Assembly: GCF_003573695.1 (NCBI RefSeq)
Contig: NC_039360.1
Coordinates: 118,630,336-118,694,335 of the forward strand
Direction: 5' to 3'
Source: Papaver somniferum
Taxonomy: Eukaryota > Streptophyta > Magnoliopsida > Ranunculales > Papaveraceae
Length of the DNA: 64,000 nt
This document shows, piece after piece, positions 48,906 through 60,531 of the stretch (position 1 is its first letter; each line of letters opens with the position of its first letter). The position numbers and the translations under genes were made by a program. Under the pieces are notes generated by a model. It had not been told where the DNA came from. It did not search any database and was given only the letters and a program-made list of their open reading frames with translations.

Positions 48906-50570
48906 TTATTTATTGGTAACATGACCCAATAAAATATTAGTTAAAAATGTTGGTAGACTACCAAATATTATATAATTAATCCAGATGTTGGTTGCTGGAT
49001 CAGCATAAATTTATTAGTGTTTGAACTTGCTTAGAATGATGATTTGTGGAGCGTTTGTTCGAAACCCTAATTTTTGATCAATTGTTTGTCAATTGATGAA
49101 TTGTCGAAAATAGGTCACTGAGTGAAGGAGGGACCTACCACATGGGATGATGGACGACCATGTGATACCTAAGTGCTCGAGTGAGCGTGCACCAGAGTCC
49201 TTAGTTGACCGGTTGGTGAAAGAATGATCAAATGCTGGTGTTGACCATTTATTAGAATAGTGCTCGTTTGAGCATTTAGGTGATAAAACCTAATTATGGA
49301 GAAGTGAGAGACCGTCCAAGGGAGCATAGAGCCGGCCAAGGGAGCATAGAACCGGCCTTAGTGATGTGACGGTCGTTTGAGAAAATTCCAAGTTGGTTGG
49401 AAAAAGTTTGAACCCAGTATGAGCAATTGAGCAAATTAGGTCAAAATTATAAGAATGGGTGGGACCGGCTCCTTGCAAGCCTTAGGGTCGGCCTTGGTCG
49501 GTCAAGGAAGCATGCCCATGTCACCATTATGTCTGTGTCTCAGTCCTGAGAGTTTTGACACTTTCTGGTGTGCGTTTGAGCAATATCTTGGATTTTCAAA
49601 AGAGTTCGATCTTTGACTGAAATTCTTGATTTTTGCTCGAATGAGCAAGTAGGACTTTGCTCGTTTGATCAATATCTTGAGAATAATAATATTTAATTAT
49701 TTGGCGTGAGTAGCCTAGTCGGTCATGTGACCACTTGACTTTTTGGCTTTTTCATGGTTTGAGCAATATTTGAGAAAATATGAAGAAACCATGGTTTTTG
49801 TTCAAACGGAGGAGTTTCATGAAATTAGGGAAATAATAATTATGAAAATAAGGGATTGCAAGGTGTGGGACCGGCTACGGCCAGATCATGGCCGGATGGC
49901 TAGGAAGCCCTGTCCGGCAACACCTTTCCCTATTTTCATGAAACCGTGAAAATATGGAGAAACCGTGAGTTTTGCTCAAATAAGGAAAGTTGCTCGAATG
50001 AAGGAGTTTTCATGAGTTCATGAAAATAAGAAAAATAAAGGAAGAGGCATGGGGGACCGGCCGGTGGGCCCGGTCCCCTAGGCGCATCTTTTATTATTTT
50101 TTTAATATTATTTTCTCACTCCTATTTTATGTAGGATTCCTCGTTTGTCCATATTTCTGAATGCTCGTTTGCGCATTTGGGTGCTCGTTCGTGCTCATTG
50201 TTGAGTACAATTGCACCATTTTATTGAGGCTTATTCGGTGATGGTCCAGATGCCCGATTGTTGAGTAATTATTACTAATTCATGAAATTCAGGGAGAATG
50301 ATTCATGAAATGGAGTGATAATTATAAATTGTGCATCCATTACTAATCCATGAAATCCAGTCGGGGATTCAGGGAACGGAGTAATGAGATAAATTGGTTA
50401 TCTATTACTAATCCATGGAATCAGACGGGGATCAGCCATGGAACAGAGTAATGAGATAAAATAGATTATTTTCTAGGAATTCAGTGGATGAATATCACGA
50501 TAGAATTAATCTATTGTAGAATCGGGATACGAGATAGTTGAAGCATCATACTCGTTCTGAAAGGTGCATA

Positions 50571-50892
50571 GTCAGGGAACAACGTGCAGCGTTGTTGACG
50601 TCCTAAAGGCGTTTATCCTCCTCAACAAACAATTATGTAGGAGAGCCGCCTGAATCTATACACAGTCTCTCTGCATAGTTAGGGAACAACGAGTGTCGCC
50701 GACGCCCTGAAGGCGTTATGCCCTCTCAACAAACAATTATGTAGGAGGACAACCCAATCGTTTTTCTATGTAGAGGGGGATCTCTCTATTTAGTCAGGGA
50801 ACAACGAGTATCGCCGACGTCTTGAAGACGTTAAACCCCCTCAACAAACAATTATGTAGGAGGACCGCCCAATCGTGTTATTCTACATAGAG
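50571..50892. repeat. Three-unit repeat of about 110 bp in the solo LTR
   Basis: Each unit carries GTTAGGGAACAACG or GTCAGGGAACAACG, a GACGxC..GGCGTT palindromic stretch and CTCAACAAACAATTATGTAG. Confidence 0.85.
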
Positions 50893-51112
50893 GGCATGAT
50901 GAAATGCGTAGCATCGAACGCTCAGCTTGTGGGAGGCCTTTCGAGAAACATATTCATCATGGCTCTGAGAGGAACTCGATCAGAGATCCTGAAACGATTC
51001 ACAGATCGTAAAATATGAATCGTCATATGCGTTCCTGAAGCCGGGTCAGAAACATGCAGTATCATGATTTTACGATTTTGACCTTTGTCGTAAATCCACC
51101 ATCAACAGTTAT

Positions 51113-52880
51113 CAACAAGGACACATGTTTACTGGTGAAGCTATCGAAACTTATATCTTTTACTATTATAAAGGGAACACCCCTTAGGCACTGTAGATGA
51201 ACAATGTTTTGAAGCTGTAATTTTCATTTGGACTATTTTGTCCTTAGTCCATGCCAATATAAATGATGAGAAATAAATAACTTAAGAATATATTAGTAAT
51301 TTAGTTTCTTTGAAAATTATTTTTCTTGAGAATACCCACTCTTTTACTACGGGTTTCTGTAAGGTATTAAAAGGAAAAAGCGGTGGACTCTATCCCGGTT
51401 GCACGTGCGTATGCACGTGTAGAATATTAATAAGATAAAATATATTTTTATGTCTTTTATGGATTTTAATACTCATCTCTGAAAATTGGGATCCCATTAG
51501 CCGCCATTAGAACTTGGGTGTAAAGCGTAAACTGTTTGAGTTCGGTGTTTAAGAAGCATTTTCGAGATTGTGTTGCTTGCATGCTTTACCTAGTTGCGCT
51601 TGCACTGGTAAGTTTGAGATCCGGTTGTGCTTCCCAGATAAATTAATGATGTGCTTAGTATCTATCATCATGCTCTCACCGGTGTCCAGTTAAAAAAGGT
51701 AAACATCCCTTATTTACTGAAAAAGTGAAGGCATACATCTTATCCACGTTGTGATTATTTTCGATGCATTATTAAGTGTGGAATTATTTTGAGCTAACAC
51801 GTAAAAATCTGTTTCTCCCAAATGACAGAATGACATGAATTATGATATATGCATGTGGTTTTTTGGCTCATCGGGCGCACAAAACTTATTCCAATATTCA
51901 TGTTGAAGTCATAGGCCGGACTTTCTCATTTCAGACATGCGAAGAAAGAAGTTATACTTATCCAAAAGGGGAAAGAAAAAAAAAACGGAGAAGAAGAATG
52001 AAACTATAGGCTGACATTTCTTAAGATTTGACTTGTAAAGAAAGAATTGTTGTTAAGGGTTTATTTTCAACAATCCGAAAGATGGACGAAACCCAGACCA
52101 TAAGAACAAGCTATCTCACCATATGTTTCTAGTCGAAGCGTAATGCTGATAACTCTTTTATAAATCTTCCGAATACATGTTCGTATAATATTATTCTATT
52201 TGAAACTATTTGGATACTTCTTCCGTTCCAAAATAATAGGCTGGTTTCAGGAATATAATCTATACACGAAACCAGCTTATTTTTTTTGAAACGAAAATAG
52301 TATAGTCTTTTAGGTCTTAATTGGAGAGCGATGATGGCTGCAAATTCTTGTCCAAAAAAACTTAGAATTATTGCTTCTGAATCAACTATTAGTCAGGTAA
52401 AAACATACGAACAGGTCACACAAGTGTATCGATAATCCGAAGGTGCTACATACCCCCAAAGATACCCCATATCACTCCCCCACCAGGTGTCACCGTTTTG
52501 GACCATTGATTTGAGAAGGGTGGGCCCGGTAAAGAAAAAAGGGAGTGGGTTTTAATGTGTGTTTGTGAGTGTCGGGGAAAAGTGGGGTAACTCTGGGGGC
52601 ACAAAGCATTTTCGTCGATAATTAGATTCAAAATTTCCAACTAACGAAGATGCAGAGAATCCTACCCCCTGGCCCTGGGTAAGTCTATTAAATTCGAGCC
52701 ATTGGTACATAAACCGTAAGGGCTGAAATGGGAAACACATGGCGGAAAGTGGACTCAGAAAGATGTGAGGAGGACGGAATTTAAAGTGGAAGTCAGAAAG
52801 ATGACCAGTATCTATCCAACGGGCTTGGTTGGTGAATAGGATATGTAACTCTGAATACCCCACCTGTACTAAAAGTGGTG
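51113..52880. other. Noncoding repeat-derived DNA; weak Helitron and Stowaway candidates
   Basis: 51156-51425 begins TCTTTTACTATTATAAAGGG and ends with a GCACGTGC-GTAT-GCACGTG hairpin, reminiscent of Helitron termini but without the standard CTRR end. 52217-52304 has inverse ends (TTCCGTTCCAAAATAATAGG; TTTTGAAACGAAAATAG) of Stowaway type. No gene is supported. Confidence 0.35.
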
Positions 52881-52924
52881 CCATGAAGCCCCCGCAAAAA
52901 AGTAAAAAATATCGTTTCGTCTTT

Positions 52925-54070
52925 TTTAGATGGATCCATGTCAGTTTAGTTTTTTGAGAAAACACCTTTACTGTTTGGTCCATAATTATTTAAAAATATT
53001 AAATGGACAAAAGTACCCTTCCGTGTTAATTTATACTTAATTTTTGGTAGCAGTTCATTCGTCAAAATGAACTCTTGTTAATTTCTACTTATTTTTTCAG
53101 AAATCACCTATATAAACCAGAGTTCATTCCAGAAATGAACTCCATGTAAAAAAAAAAAAAACAGAGTTCATTCCAGAAATGAACTCCATATAAAAACCTA
53201 AAAAAACCAGAGTTCATTCCAGAAATGAACTCCATATAAAAACCTAAAATAACCAGAGTTCATTCCAGAAATGAACTCCATATAAAAACCTAAAAAAACA
53301 GAGTTCATTGCAGAAATGAACTCCATATAAAAACCTAAAAAAACAGAGTTCATTTATGGAATGAACTGCAAAATCATCATCTTCATCATCTTCGTCGTCT
53401 TCAACAGCAGCAGAAAGAAATTCTTCGTCATCTTCAACAACAACAAAACTCTGTTTAACACGAGCAGCAAACACCTATAGCTCATCGTCTTCAACAGTAG
53501 CAGCAAACAATAACAAGAGATATTTATCATCAAAATCAGTCATCGTCTTCAACAACAACAGATGGAGACGTCTTCATCGACTTCATCATATTTAAACAAC
53601 AGATCTCGAAATCTTCAAACAACAACTACAAATCTTTATCGTCTTCATCGTATTTAACAAAAAACAGCTGATGAAAAGTAAAAATTACCGATCTCATCGT
53701 CTTCCATTATCAACCTTCATCATCTTCATAAAACCCTAAAAAAAATTCTTCATCTTCTACAAATAACAACAGCAGAAAAGAAAAAAAAAAGAGGAGAGAA
53801 AAACTAGATCTGAAACTAAAGAAGAGAGAGAGAGTGAATTTGAAAATAAAAGATTTTCCTCTGATTTTTTATATATATATGGTCCCATATTAAAGGGTAT
53901 TTCTGCCACTATAAAAGGAAAATTACATCATCCATGACGTCATTCCGCGTGGGTATTGTCCACCCCAGGACCAAACCATTATTTCTAGGACCAAACTATA
54001 ATTTATATTTTCGAAAAGGACCAAACAGACAGTTGACTGAGTCAACTGGACCAAACTCATCCTAATATAT
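52925..54070. mobile_element. MULE-like nonautonomous unit with palindromic tandem array
   Basis: Imperfect inverse ends: GTTTGGTCC with a preceding Thr-rich-looking tract near 52970, and GGACCAAAC repeated at 53970-54055. The interior has a GAACTC palindrome array (53119-53367), TCATCGTCTTCAACAAC-type sequence at 53375-53720 and a purine-rich GAGAGA tract. Precise ends are unresolved. Confidence 0.45.
53119..53367. repeat. 46-bp tandem array of GAGTTCATTCCAGAAATGAAC palindromes
   Basis: About six units. Each is GAGTTCATT, CCAGA, AATGAACTC followed by CATATAAAAACCTAAAA. Every unit can form its own hairpin. The open frame across the array on the minus strand results from the repeat. Confidence 0.9.
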
Positions 54071-54455
54071 TATTTCTAGGACCTATTGGTATTTACTAAC
54101 GAAAAAAAATGTTTTTCCTATTTATAAGCCCAAAATATTTTATAGATTTGTGAACCTGGCCAAATTGGGATATACCCAGATTAATTGGAGTATACCTAAT
54201 GAGATAAAACCTAGGTGATTTTGAAGTAAAACAAGCCACCCCTTAGCCATGTATTTTCTAAATGGTTGAATCACCCCTGCAATGATTAACACTAATTTAA
54301 TTGATATGATTAGATCGGTCAAATTAGTTAGTTGATTTATACTAGTGGATTTGGAAATAATTGAGAGTAAGAAAAAGTATGAAGTAGTAGAGGAAGTCTT
54401 TTTTTTTTTTTTTGGGGGGGGGGGGGGGGAGTAGGGTTTTCGAGAAATTTGTGAT

Positions 54456-54677
54456 ATGAGTGATTCTAATCCTGATTTTGAAGTGGGGGAGTCTTCTAAT
54501 TTTCCTCCTACAAATGAGTACTTGTATGATGATTTACAAAATCATGATCAAATGGATTATATGCATGATCCTCACTTTTATTTTCCTCAAACTCAAGATG
54601 GATATGGAAGTGATGAATACCTTAAGCTAAACATAGAATCCAATGACCCAGAAAGAAAGGAAGGGAGCTGCAAGTAA
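54456..54677 (+). CDS. Short acidic ORF, hypothetical, in repeat DNA
   Basis: 73 residues starting MSDSNPDFEVGESSNFPP and rich in Asp, Tyr, Gln and His. It follows a T/G homopolymer junction and is followed by sequence with GTCGGCAAGGTCGA words. I do not recognise it. It may be the first exon of a transposon-borne gene cut off by copy B, or chance. Confidence 0.25.
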   Translation: MSDSNPDFEVGESSNFPPTNEYLYDDLQNHDQMDYMHDPHFYFPQTQDGYGSDEYLKLNIESNDPERKEGSCK

Positions 54678-54754
54678 TCAGGTAGACAACTTACGTGGTG
54701 AAGATTTTGATTTTTCCATGCAAATGATCGAAATTTTTTTCCACTTTTGCTGCC

Positions 54755-55010
54755 CAGTATCGGCAAGGTCGACGATTATCGACCCTGCCGACTAAAAACG
54801 TCGGCAAGATTTTTATTACTAAATGCCACGACTTTTCATGAGCAGTGTTTAGTCGGCAAGGTCGAAAATATGAACCTTTCCGACTATAAGATTTTTGCAC
54901 CTCAGGAGACGTGATTTGAAACATGCTTAAGCCGGCATTGTTGTGGTTACGTCGACCCTGCCGACTATAGTTTGGTCGACACTGTTTTAGTCTTCGACAT
55001 TGCCGGCTGT
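54755..55010. repeat. GTCGGCAAGGTCGA / TCGACCCTGCCGAC word repeats
   Basis: The same roughly 14-base word appears at least five times in both orientations. Copy B is inserted just to its right, after TATAT. Confidence 0.75.
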
Positions 55011-55036
55011 GCTTTGGTCATTGTTGTTTTATATAT

Positions 55037-56720
55037 TGATGGTTTTTCAAATAGTGATTGTAGTTGAAGTGGTAAAACGGATTCGTATCAGACTTGTGAA
55101 GAAAACAGTTTTTAGATTTAAATTTAAACAGGCAAAAAAAAAGTTGTTCAAAGTTATAGAGAAAAACACCAAGACTAGGATTCCACCAATGACCATTTTA
55201 ATAGTAAACTCTAAATAGTTCTTATGCAATTTTATCTTTAAAATCAATTCTAATATTTGCCTCAAATAAGTTTTTGAAGTAATAATTGTAATTAAAAAGT
55301 ATAAAACATCAAAAGTTACTAAAACCCAGCATGCTTCATCAAGTCAATTCACAATTACTCAATAAAAACTATTAATTCAATTTTAATTCATGCAAATAAT
55401 CAAATAATAATATTGCAAATAAATGTAAAAATTAGAATTATACCAATAAATTTTGTGCCAATGGCTTCCTCCATCGTCTCGGCTAATGGGTTTAGCTCCT
55501 CATCCCAAAAACACACTCACAAGATAAATTCATGGCTAAAATAGGTGTTTTTATTGATGATTATATGATGAAATAGGAATTAGCAACGCTGTAGAAGTGT
55601 TACAGCGTCACTGTTACAAATGGTGTAAGTGCTGAGAAGAAACGATAGAACTAAAGTGCTGTAAATAGCGACACAGGGTGTAAGCTGCTGGAAAGAACGA
55701 TACAAGCCGTGTGCTGTAAACAGCGACAGCGTGTTCTGGTTTTAAGACTGATGAAGAACGACTGCCTTAGCAGGTCTGTTCTTCCTCTTCTTCTTCCTCC
55801 TTGAACAGCAGCAGCAGCAGCAACAATCAATGGTATCTTCCTCGTTTCGGCTCTGAACTCTCTCCTATTTGTCTCTAAACTTTTCTAACCTTTCTTTGAT
55901 GTAAACCAACACTTATATAGCCCAACAGATCCATAAATCTCGACTAAATCCGAGAGTATTTCTCTTTTTTTCTTCTCGAGCAGTTGAGAGAATAATCTCT
56001 TTTCTGTTGCTTTGTACGCGTCCTATGGCCAGTTATTACGCTCCAAAATTCTCTTAAGACTTGAACAAGACTAGGTACATCTTTATCCAGCGTAAAACTC
56101 TCCCAAAATTCTTCACAAAATCTTTGAAAATAAACCGAAAGAGTACGTATCCTGTTGAACTTTGATTCACTTCTCCCGGCCATTCTAGCCCAATTAAGCC
56201 CATGAAATCATCCATACTAGAATTGTATATCCATATCACGTCCAGCCCATGAGAATCAGTGATTGAATCTCATTAAAACTCGTCCGAAAATCCAACCCTA
56301 AATCTGTCTGGTGAAAGAAAATTTTCCCGCCAAAATTTTCTTTTGAATTTGAGAAGTTGACCTCCCCTTATCTGTGGCTGGTCTCCCTTTAGCAGATGCC
56401 TGGAAATGGGTCACCCCTTAGTAATTAGGTTACCCCTTATCCAAAATCAAGGGTCCGTATAGCAAGTGTCCTCTGGGGCATTTTCCGCACTTTTTTCGGG
56501 GTTCCTCCGGGGTATTTCTGGGGTACTTCCGGTACACTTCTGGGGCGCTTCCGGTACTCTATCAACGGAGGTCCAAACGCCGCATTTTCAGCCAATTTCG
56601 CCGCAAAACTTTATTCTTCTAAAAACACCTACAAATAAATAAAATATCCAAATAAGTACAATATCGAGCACTAACAATATATATAATTGAGATAAATTAG
56701 ACACATAAATGCGTCTATCA
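55037..56720 (-). repeat. 3' LTR of copy B, 1684 bp
   Basis: In element sense it begins TGATAGACGCATTTATG next to the polypurine tract and ends GAAAAACCATCA. It is preceded on the window plus strand by TATAT, the likely target site; the partner lies outside the window. It contains a CAGCAGCAGCAGCAACAA tract near 55808. Confidence 0.9.
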
Positions 56721-58025
56721 AATACCCCCAAACTTATTATTTGCTAGTCCCGAGCAAATCAAAACTACAAAATAAAATTCTAACTCACTGTCGCAGGCAT
56801 CGTCGATTGCATTTAGCGTATGCAATAAGCCTTTAAACCCCTAGGTGGCCCTAGTGGCCGAGTTATAGTCTCGGGAGGGCTTACCAGAGATATACCCACA
56901 AAACCTGTACTCCAGACCTTAGCTATCTACGCAGAACCTTGGAAGGCACTAAAGAATCTCCTTGGTTGGCATACTTATTGACTACAGGAAGAAGTACCCT
57001 GATGCGAAATTCCAATTGCTGTACACGAGTTTGCACTCAAGCATACTAAAATTCATATAAAGTGACAGAGCTCTACTCAGATAGTTGCACTATGGACATC
57101 ATATTCGGAGTCAAAACTAATCACATGGATAGATCAAGAAGATGGATATAGAAAACATAGATGGTTTTGATGTTTACTAAGTGAACGACGTTTCCCATAT
57201 CTGTCTGAAGGCCTCCGCCAAAATGAACCTATCCTAATGGATTGAGATACTAGTCTGACTAATATCAACACACTGACATATACAAGGGTACCAGTGGTCG
57301 ATAACCTAACTCTAGGTCAACACAACTGGCATATACAAGGGTACCAGTGGTCGACTTTATTGAATTTATTCCTTTTGGTCAAATGGTCTGGTCTCAATTT
57401 TTTTTTTTTTTCAACTTTTTTTCAACTTTTTTTTTTTTTTTTTTTTTCTCTTTTTCTTTTTCAACTTTTTTTTTTTTTTTTCATGGTATCTCAATCACTC
57501 TAATTCACCCTAGCATTGGTAACAACTTGAATCGTGGGCCCCACGTATCACTTAGAGAAACATAGTTTAAAAACAAAATAAAAAAAAATAGAAGTGAAAA
57601 GGACTCAACGAGATATGGTGAAACTATCATGTTATTTCTAACACCTGAGCTCTGTGCTTTTATGAATAGACTCTTTAGATGTTTCCATCTAATCAGATTG
57701 GTTCCTCAAACTCCTACAATCAAAATGCTTCCATCCACTTAGATTAGTTAGTGCAATCCTCAATAGGCATAAATTTCTAGGCTCTGGAGTTTATTTATTG
57801 CAAAAAGGTGACAAAAAGTGTTTCTTCCCCACCCCCAAACTTAAATCTTACATTGTCCTCAATGTTCTAAAGATGAAATTAAAAGCATGAACAAGGAGAA
57901 ACTATTACCACTGGAGGGAAAAGAAATAAGGAAGGATATTACCGTATCACATGAACGCGGGAGCCTCCCAGTAAATGCTAAATTTATAGTCATTAGCTAG
58001 ACATCAAATACCTCAAAAAGAATTT
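56721..58025 (-). other. 3' noncoding region of copy B with polypurine tracts
   Basis: It is collinear with 25408-26806 of copy A. It has the tract adjoining the LTR (complement at 56724-56735), an internal tract (57831-57842) next to inverted repeat ACATTGTCCTCAATGT (57850-57865), and T-runs at 57399-57481. No coding is supported. Confidence 0.8.
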
Positions 58026-58661
58026 TCACCTTCCAAAGTCGTATACCAATAGTCGAAATAATTGTGGGTCCATAAGACCAAATAGAACTGCCACAAATAG
58101 GAGACAAATGCTCAAGATCAGAAAAATGAGCAGATAGAGCACAACCTGATCTAAAGTTTCTCGCAAGACAACTGGATTTATCTGAGGTGCCCACTTGGGC
58201 TTCATATGAGTGTCTCGGCAAACAGATTCATCCGAAAAACGGGTCTCTAACATATGGATTTTCTCCTGGACATTATCAGGCGGATCAGGTTGTGGAGTCT
58301 GAATACACTCAAGCGATACCTCAGATGCACTAGGCTTGAGTCCCAAGTTAGGGACTTCTATTGGGGATAATTGACAATCTCTACCCCCAAACTTAGAATT
58401 TTGGGTGCCTCTACAATGACTAGTCACAATGTTCCTAATTTCTAGACCATCGGGTTCTTGAAAAAGGTCAATTGCTTTCTCTAAGTCATAATCAGGTGGT
58501 TCATCCTCAGCTTGCTTCATATCTTCTATGGTCCACTCTAAGGCTTCCTTATTTTCTTGAAGCACGGTCTCTGGACTACTTTCCTGATCACTATCCAAAT
58601 CGGAGGCTATAATCACAGGGAAAGACTCGGGTGGGCCTAAAAATGTATAATTAGACTCCAA
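58026..58661 (-). CDS. Copy B 3' ORF: reverse-transcriptase start fused to conserved acidic/membrane protein
   Basis: 211 residues. The first 45 or so (YTFLGPPESFPVIIASDLD, then VLQENKEALEWTIEDMK) match the region that opens reverse transcriptase in Athila/Tat polyproteins, by recognition. The next residues are acidic and carry NSKFGG, DNVQEKIHMLE and, at the C-terminus, a strong membrane segment (LYLLIFLILSICLLFVAVLF) followed by DPQLFRLL. No RT catalytic motif is present. The acidic part and the tail are conserved in copy A. The reading frame differs from gag-protease; in-frame sequence reaches back over the stop of the previous ORF, so a frameshift could join them. Function unknown. Confidence 0.7.
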   Translation of the reverse strand: MESNYTFLGPPESFPVIIASDLDSDQESSPETVLQENKEALEWTIEDMKQAEDEPPDYDLEKAIDLFQEPDGLEIRNIVTSHCRGTQNSKFGGRDCQLSPIEVPNLGLKPSASEVSLECIQTPQPDPPDNVQEKIHMLETRFSDESVCRDTHMKPKWAPQINPVVLRETLDQVVLYLLIFLILSICLLFVAVLFGLMDPQLFRLLVYDFGR

Positions 58662-58707
58662 CTCAGGAGGCTCTTTTAAATAAGGTGTTAAGATAGACTC
58701 AGAGAAG

Positions 58708-60531
58708 CTAGTAATGGTTCGAACCTATTTTCCATATATCAATATCTAACATAGGAACAGAATCCAACAGAGCATTAACTTGTTCAATGTTACTATTATC
58801 GTCGAAATCCAGGCTAAAATGGGATAAACAACTCTCCAATGTATTTTCCGATACGATGTTTGGTAATGACTCCTGAACTAAGGTTCCTATCATGTTCACC
58901 TCTTCAATACATGTGCTATCTAGCTCAGAATGTAGCTTGTTTACATTAAAAATATTCAGCTCAATAGTCATATTACCAAACGAAAGATTCATGATACCAT
59001 TTCGACAGTTTATGATCGCATTAGACGTAGCTAAGAATGGGCGACCTAAAATCACAGGTATTTGGTTCTCTGGGTCGGGGACAGGTTGGGTATCTAGGAC
59101 CACGAAATCCACTGGATAAATAAACTTGTCGACCTCAATAAGAACATCCTCGATCACACCACGAGGGATTTTAACGGACCTATCAGCTAACTGGAGTGTT
59201 ATCTGGGTAGGTTTCATCTCACCTAGTCCTAGCTTAAGGTACACATGGTATGGCAGTAAGTTCACACTGGCTCCTAAGTCAAGCAACGCTTTCTCAACAC
59301 GGTACTTACCTATTGTACAAGCAATGGTAGGGGACCCTGGGTCTTTATACTTAGGAGTAGTGGTATTCTGAATAATAGAACTCACATGACTAGCTATGAA
59401 GGCTTTCTTCTGGACACTGAGCTTACGCTTTCGCGTACACAAGTCCTTAAGGAACTTGGCATAAGAGGGAATCTGCCTAATTGCATCTAATAATGGAAGG
59501 TTGATATTAACCTGCTTAAAAACTTCCAATATATCATTAAAGTTGGACTCCCTCTTAGTCGGAACTAGCAGCTGGGGAAACGGGGCTCTGGGAACAAAGT
59601 GAGGCTCAACAGGACCCTCATTGGTCTCTTTGGAGACTCTATCAGTCTCCTCATTTTCTGGCTCAGCAGGGTGAACTACAGCATGTTCACTATCAGGCAT
59701 GACGACCTTGTTGTCAACTTTCTTTCCACTTCTTAGGGTTGTGACAGCATTCACATGATTGTACGATTTCTCTCCTTTGGGGTTAGGATCAGTATGACTA
59801 GGGAACCTTCCATTTTCTCTTTCACTTATAAACTTAGCTATTTGTCCTACTTGAAGTTCTAATTTGGCAAGACTCTGGGAATTATTCTTCAACTCTTGCC
59901 TAGTTTCTTGTTGAAAGCTCATGTGGTTCTTTGATAGCATGTCATGGTTACTTACTAACATAGTGATAGCTTCCTCTAAGGTAGAGATCTTTTTCTCGGA
60001 AGTGTTCTGAAACTGGTTTTGACCTGAAGAGTTCTTAAAACCAAAACCTGTGGGAGGCTGAGAATTACTAGACTGGCCTTGACTCTGGCCCTTAGACCAA
60101 GAGAAATTAGGATGGTTTCTCCAACCAGGGTTGTAGGTTTCTGAGTATGGGTCAAACTTCTGACGGTTCTCAAACCTAGAGTTGTTATAGACAGCATGGG
60201 CTTGTTCTTCACTAACTTGACCTTCCCAAAATGAATTATCGGGCTCTATTCCACAACTAGAGACTTGAGAGGCTCTATTAGGTTCAACAAGGGACCTATT
60301 TTTAGACTGACCCATTTCTAAAGCTTCTAACCTTCTGGACAAAGCAGCAAACTTAGCATCTGACGCAAAACTCGTATCTATCATATTGGTGCTACTTCTA
60401 TTGACCAAGAGTCTTTTAGGGGGTTCAACACAAGATTCCCACTGTTGGGATTTTTCAGCGATAGCTCCTAAGAAGGTAAAAGCATCATCAGCATTTTTTA
60501 CTAGTGAACTCACCAGCGCACATAGACTCAA
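58708..60531 (-). CDS. Copy B gag C-terminal part plus aspartic protease
   Basis: 607 residues. The N-terminal part continues Gag (ADDAFTFLGAIAEKSQQWE), then a Gln/Asn/Gly-rich linker and a helical segment (about residues 185-240, SLAKLELQVGQIAKFI). The protease lies near residues 410-530: ALLDLGASVNLLPYHVY with the catalytic Asp in DLGAS as in Athila-type enzymes, and VILGRPFLATSNAIINC. No CCHC knuckle was found. The true start is in the upstream ORF; an extra A in a six-A run separates the frames. The stop at 58708 falls just before the RT remnant. Confidence 0.88.
   Translation of the reverse strand: MSLCALVSSLVKNADDAFTFLGAIAEKSQQWESCVEPPKRLLVNRSSTNMIDTSFASDAKFAALSRRLEALEMGQSKNRSLVEPNRASQVSSCGIEPDNSFWEGQVSEEQAHAVYNNSRFENRQKFDPYSETYNPGWRNHPNFSWSKGQSQGQSSNSQPPTGFGFKNSSGQNQFQNTSEKKISTLEEAITMLVSNHDMLSKNHMSFQQETRQELKNNSQSLAKLELQVGQIAKFISERENGRFPSHTDPNPKGEKSYNHVNAVTTLRSGKKVDNKVVMPDSEHAVVHPAEPENEETDRVSKETNEGPVEPHFVPRAPFPQLLVPTKRESNFNDILEVFKQVNINLPLLDAIRQIPSYAKFLKDLCTRKRKLSVQKKAFIASHVSSIIQNTTTPKYKDPGSPTIACTIGKYRVEKALLDLGASVNLLPYHVYLKLGLGEMKPTQITLQLADRSVKIPRGVIEDVLIEVDKFIYPVDFVVLDTQPVPDPENQIPVILGRPFLATSNAIINCRNGIMNLSFGNMTIELNIFNVNKLHSELDSTCIEEVNMIGTLVQESLPNIVSENTLESCLSHFSLDFDDNSNIEQVNALLDSVPMLDIDIWKIGSNHY

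Larger units (their letters stand above)
47713..51107. mobile_element. Solo LTR (3.4 kb) with perfect GTTAT target duplication
   Basis: It starts TGTTGATGG and ends CCATCAACA, perfectly inverse, flanked by GTTAT at 47708-47712 and 51108-51112. The interior carries two tandem arrays but no gag, protease or polymerase and no second LTR. This is the usual product of LTR-LTR recombination. The orientation and family were not determined. Confidence 0.88.

Noticed and set aside
51156..51425. Helitron
   Set aside because: TC start and hairpin are suggestive but the CTRR end is missing; kept only as a weak candidate.
54140..54322. Short minus-strand ORF
   Set aside because: No similarity, AT-rich flank, no conserved neighbours.
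57294..57565. Phe-rich ORFs
   Set aside because: Translation of T-runs in the noncoding region of copy B.
58026..58661. Envelope-like gene
   Set aside because: There is a C-terminal membrane segment but no signal peptide, cysteine pattern or cleavage site; the front is an RT remnant.
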